Positions 61,405 to 64,000 of a stretch of 64,000 nt of DNA are shown here, one piece after another (the first letter of the stretch is position 1; every line of letters starts with the position of its first letter). The notes beneath the pieces were generated by a model. It saw only the letters and a program-made list of their open reading frames with translations. It ran no database searches and was not told the DNA's origin. Location: assembly GCF_947500255.1 (NCBI RefSeq), contig NZ_CANMRL010000001.1, positions 310,001 to 374,000 on the forward strand, given 5' to 3'. Both the position numbers and the translations under genes were made by a program. The stretch is from an uncultured Psychroserpens sp. Lineage in GTDB: Bacteria; Bacteroidota; Bacteroidia; Flavobacteriales; Flavobacteriaceae.

Positions 61405-62337
61405 ATGAATAATCTAAAATATATCGTGTTCTTATACATTGGCATTAGTCTTTATAGTTGTGGTACAACAAAGGCTGTGATTAAAGAGGATGCAAAAGAA
61501 GAGACAACTGTTACTGAAACGAATACAGAAGATGTTGAAATTATAGAAATCGATGAGACCGAACTTGATGTAGAAGAAACGGTCTTATCAGAAAAGGAAA
61601 TTGAAGAGATGAATGAAGCATCAAAAGAGGTTAAAGCTACCAAAGTTGAGCTAGATGAGCCAACATCTACTAGTACCAACGCGATAAGAGCTAGAGTAAA
61701 CCATTCAGCTTGGAATGAACTCCTTCAAAAGCATGTTTCAGAACAAGGAAATGTTAATTACAAAGGGTTTAAAGAAGATAAGACAGTCTTCTATGCTTAT
61801 TTAGACTTATTGTCTGAAATACCTCCTCAAGACTCTTGGAGTAAGGATGAAACACTCGCCTATTGGATGAATGTATACAATGCATTTACAGTGAAGCTTA
61901 TATTAGATAATTACCCAACAAAAAGTATTAAAGATATCAGCGGACCATGGAGTCATCGTTTTATACGAATTGGTGAAAAATGGTATACCTTAAATGATGT
62001 TGAGCATCGTATCATTCGTAAAATGGATGAACCTCGTATTCACTTTGCACTTGTTTGCGCAGCTGTATCCTGTCCAAGATTATACAATAAAGCCTTTACC
62101 GAAAAAGATCTAGAAGCAGATCTAGATTTATTAACTCGAGGATTTTTAAGTGATACGTCAAAGAATGAGCTTAGTGAAAACTCCATCAAGCTATCACGAA
62201 TATTTAAGTGGTATGGTGGCGATTTTAAAAGCAAGGGTAAGACGTTAATCGATTTTTTAAATCAGTATTCAGACGTTAAAATTTCGGCTAAAGCAAAAAA
62301 GAGCTATAAAGATTATAACTGGAGTTTGAATGAATAA
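61405..62337 (+). CDS. DUF547-domain lipoprotein
   Basis: 310 aa. A lipoprotein signal ends in LYIGISLYSCG (lipid-attached Cys 19). A very acidic Glu/Thr/Val linker spans about 25-80. The DUF547 domain spans about 95-300: WNELLQKHVSEQGNVNYKGF, LAYWMNVYNAFTVKLILDNY, RIHFALVCAAVSCPRLYNKA and RIFKWYGGDF. The function of DUF547 is not established. The domain is common beside arsenosugar genes in Bacteroidetes, from memory. It overlaps the following transferase gene by 8 bp. Confidence 0.9.
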   Translation: MNNLKYIVFLYIGISLYSCGTTKAVIKEDAKEETTVTETNTEDVEIIEIDETELDVEETVLSEKEIEEMNEASKEVKATKVELDEPTSTSTNAIRARVNHSAWNELLQKHVSEQGNVNYKGFKEDKTVFYAYLDLLSEIPPQDSWSKDETLAYWMNVYNAFTVKLILDNYPTKSIKDISGPWSHRFIRIGEKWYTLNDVEHRIIRKMDEPRIHFALVCAAVSCPRLYNKAFTEKDLEADLDLLTRGFLSDTSKNELSENSIKLSRIFKWYGGDFKSKGKTLIDFLNQYSDVKISAKAKKSYKDYNWSLNE

Positions 62338-63025
62338 CATCTCGATAATAATTCCTGTTTTAAATGAAGCCCAAACTATTAAAAAACTCTTGTTTCACTT
62401 AATAGACAATGCCTCATTACAAACCATTTCAGAAATTATTGTTGTAGATGGTGGTAGCACTGATGGTTCTCAAGAGCTTATAAAAGCTTTAGACCTAAAC
62501 ATTAAATTATTGTCTGCCCCAAAAGGCAGAGCCAAACAAATGAATTTAGGTGCGAAGGTTGCTACTGGAGATATATTATATTTCCTGCATGCCGATTCAT
62601 TTCCGCCACATCGTTATGACCAACTCATTATTGATGAAATTGAAAAAGGACATCAAGCTGGTTGTTTCAGATTAAAATTTGATAGTAGTCATTGGTGGCT
62701 ACGCTTAGCTAGTTGGCTTACACAGTTTCGTTGGAGAGCTTGTCGTGGTGGAGACCAAAGTCAGTTTATCACAAAACAACTGTTTGAGGAAATTGGTGGT
62801 TATGACGAAAGCTATATCATTTATGAAGACAATATATTGATCAATGCCCTTTATGAAAGAAAGGAATTTGTTGTAATCAATAAAAAGATTGAAACCTCAG
62901 CACGACTCTATCGCAAACATGGTGTATGGAAACTCCAATATCACTTTTGGACCATTTATGTAAAGAAATGGTTTGGGGCTTCTGCCGATGAATTATTTGC
63001 ATATTACAAGAAGCATATTTGCTGA
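62330..63025 (+). CDS. TIGR04283-family arsenosugar biosynthesis glycosyltransferase
   Basis: 231 aa family-2 (GT-A) glycosyltransferase. It opens ISIIIPVLNEAQTIKKLLFH, with IIVVDGGSTDGSQELIKALD, APKGRAKQMNLGAKVATGDI, the DxD-like LYFLHADSFPPH and WRACRGGDQSQFITKQLFEE, then YEDNILINALYER. These match the transferase that often accompanies TIGR04282 and ArsS. It may attach the glycerol or other aglycone to the arsinoyl-ribose. It is coupled to the DUF547 gene (8-bp overlap) and its stop abuts that of the convergent phosphatase gene. Confidence 0.92.
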   Translation: MNNISIIIPVLNEAQTIKKLLFHLIDNASLQTISEIIVVDGGSTDGSQELIKALDLNIKLLSAPKGRAKQMNLGAKVATGDILYFLHADSFPPHRYDQLIIDEIEKGHQAGCFRLKFDSSHWWLRLASWLTQFRWRACRGGDQSQFITKQLFEEIGGYDESYIIYEDNILINALYERKEFVVINKKIETSARLYRKHGVWKLQYHFWTIYVKKWFGASADELFAYYKKHIC

Positions 63026-63757
63026 TTAGTTCTTATTTCTCCCTAGTTCATTTGGGTATAAATCTGGCAAAGCATCACTCTGAAAAATTGCTTTAGTATT
63101 AATATCTATTGCAGATAACTTTCCAGTGAAAGCTGCACCTGTATCAACATTCCAGAGGTTAAGTGCATTAATTGGCAGGTCGCTATTAAAACGAATCGTT
63201 GGCGTATGCCCAATATAAATTTCCTTATAGTTTTTTAGTCTATATGGATATGATTGCGGAGATTGAATAACTCGTTTTTCCATGGTTAAAGCCATTTCCA
63301 ATAACGTACGATCGAAATAGAAATTCTCTTGATCTATCTCTTGTGTAACACCTTCTTTTGAAGTAAAACCGGCATGAATAAATAACTTGTTTTGATCATC
63401 GATATGATATAAAGGCATGGACTCAAAAAAATCGAGATGCCTACGTTTGTCTTCTTCAGAAAAGTTTTGATAACTCTCAACTGTTTCTTCCCCACCATGT
63501 ATCAACCATACAGATTCACCATAACCAGTTCGCAACCAATCTTCACACCAAACATCATGATTTCCTTTAATAAATATGCAGTTATTGGTTTTAGACAAAC
63601 CGATCAAATATTCAATAACCTGTGCAGATTCGCTCCAACCATCGACATAATCACCTACAAAAATAAGTGCATCGTCTTTGGTTACTTTTGCACGATCTAA
63701 CAGTTGAATAAGAGCTTGTAATCCGCCGTGAATATCTCCTATGGCTAGTGTTCTCAT
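63026..63757 (-). CDS. Calcineurin-like metallophosphatase (PPP-type serine/threonine phosphatase)
   Basis: 243 aa. It has the metal-site blocks LAIGDIHGGLQAL (GDxHG), FVGDYVDGWSES (GDxxDG), CIFIKGNHDVWCEDW (GNHD), FIHAGFTS and YIGHTPTIRFN, the set of bacterial PPP phosphatases such as PrpE-like enzymes. It could act on phosphoproteins or diadenosine tetraphosphate. It is convergent with, and immediately adjacent to, the TIGR04283 gene. It is followed by nothing visible on its side other than the partial gene upstream of it. Confidence 0.92.
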   Translation of the reverse strand: MRTLAIGDIHGGLQALIQLLDRAKVTKDDALIFVGDYVDGWSESAQVIEYLIGLSKTNNCIFIKGNHDVWCEDWLRTGYGESVWLIHGGEETVESYQNFSEEDKRRHLDFFESMPLYHIDDQNKLFIHAGFTSKEGVTQEIDQENFYFDRTLLEMALTMEKRVIQSPQSYPYRLKNYKEIYIGHTPTIRFNSDLPINALNLWNVDTGAAFTGKLSAIDINTKAIFQSDALPDLYPNELGRNKN

Positions 63758-63810
63758 ATCATTTTCGCTTATCGCAAATCTATAAGATTATAGCATGTAA
63801 AAAAAGAAAA

Positions 63811-64000
63811 TTAAAAATATTGACCAATACCAAATACCAATCCTTGTGTAGAGTTTTCGGTGACACCTATACCATAATCGATTCTAAAAATCGCATTAAA
63901 GATCTTTTTATGAATAAATCGAAGACCAACTCCTGGATAAACTCTAATATTTTGAGAATCGCTAAAATCGCCAAAATCACCTCCAGGATTTCGCCAACTA
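63811..64000 (-). CDS. Outer-membrane beta-barrel protein, C-terminal end only
   Basis: Partial gene; the stop is TAA at 63811-63813 and the frame is open to the right edge (63 codons visible). The residues read as alternating beta-strands (RVYPGVGLRFIHKKIFNAI, FRIDYGIGV, TQGLVFGIGQYF). It ends in Phe, the signal for outer-membrane insertion. This is like the end of BamA/Omp85-type surface-antigen domains. The family call is tentative because only the last strands are present. It ends 53 bp before the phosphatase gene. Confidence 0.7.
   Translation of the reverse strand, partial: SWRNPGGDFGDFSDSQNIRVYPGVGLRFIHKKIFNAIFRIDYGIGVTENSTQGLVFGIGQYF

Noticed and set aside
1-64000. tRNA, rRNA, CRISPR array or insertion sequence
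   Set aside because: Scanning the gaps between genes showed no cloverleaf-like, array-like or transposase-like sequence.

Overview
The window is AT-rich, low-GC DNA from what looks like a marine member of the Flavobacteriaceae (Bacteroidetes). The taxonomic call is inference. It rests on the protein sequence style, the lack of Shine-Dalgarno sites, the Bacteroidetes-type arsenosugar cluster and the Tat/lipoprotein signals. No rRNA, tRNA, CRISPR array, insertion sequence, integrase or capsid gene was seen.

Region 1 (1-34288, all minus strand, transcribed right to left) is an extracellular contractile injection system (eCIS, Afp/PVC-like). In order of transcription it encodes a Pvc16-type cap protein, an unknown 445-aa protein, one sheath, two unknown cysteine-rich 305-aa proteins, two tail-tube proteins, a 54-aa DUF5908 protein, a LysM adaptor, a VgrG-like spike, a PAAR tip, a gp25 wedge, two baseplate-J proteins (the second enlarged by a long tandem-repeat insertion) and the tape measure. 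A cargo/accessory segment follows: a DUF4157 protein with a caspase-like core and hydrophobic tail, an unlisted 56-aa membrane protein, a 1439-aa DUF4157 protein ending in an HNH-like nuclease motif, an ankyrin-repeat protein, a vanadium-haloperoxidase-like enzyme, an orphan ParA ATPase and a third DUF4157 protein cut by the window edge. The AAA+ ATPase (Pvc15) and tail fibre (Pvc13) expected in such loci are not in the window and may lie beyond its left end.

Region 2 (34289-53905) is a molybdenum-cofactor and molybdo-hydroxylase region, mostly on the plus strand. A 214-bp divergent intergenic region holds several operator-like repeats. It is followed by moeA, a ModE-type DNA-binding protein, a TauE/SafE-type transporter, mobA, moaD, moeB-rhodanese, moaE, moaCB and moaA, then xdhC-like, mocA and a two-subunit Tat-exported IorAB-type oxidoreductase. 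After an MtfA-type peptidase and a membrane dipeptidase come guanine deaminase and cytoplasmic XdhAB (guanine to xanthine to urate), a GNAT acetyltransferase, a small membrane protein and a second XdhC.

Region 3 (54085-63025) is an arsenosugar-biosynthesis cluster: an AhpD-like protein, radical-SAM ArsS, two TIGR04282-type transferases, ArsM, an exported rhodanese, a purine nucleoside phosphorylase, a PiT phosphate transporter, a sterol-desaturase-family hydroxylase, a DUF547 lipoprotein and a TIGR04283-type glycosyltransferase. ArsM would methylate arsenite and ArsS would add the 5'-deoxyadenosyl group. The phosphorylase is a good candidate for removing adenine, and the transferases for adding the aglycone. 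The window ends with a metallophosphatase and the C-terminus of an outer-membrane beta-barrel protein, both on the minus strand.

No stretch over 300 bases lacks a gene. The longest gap is 34289-34502. Two plus-strand genes (near 52635 and 60476) appear to begin upstream of any ATG, GTG or TTG codon.
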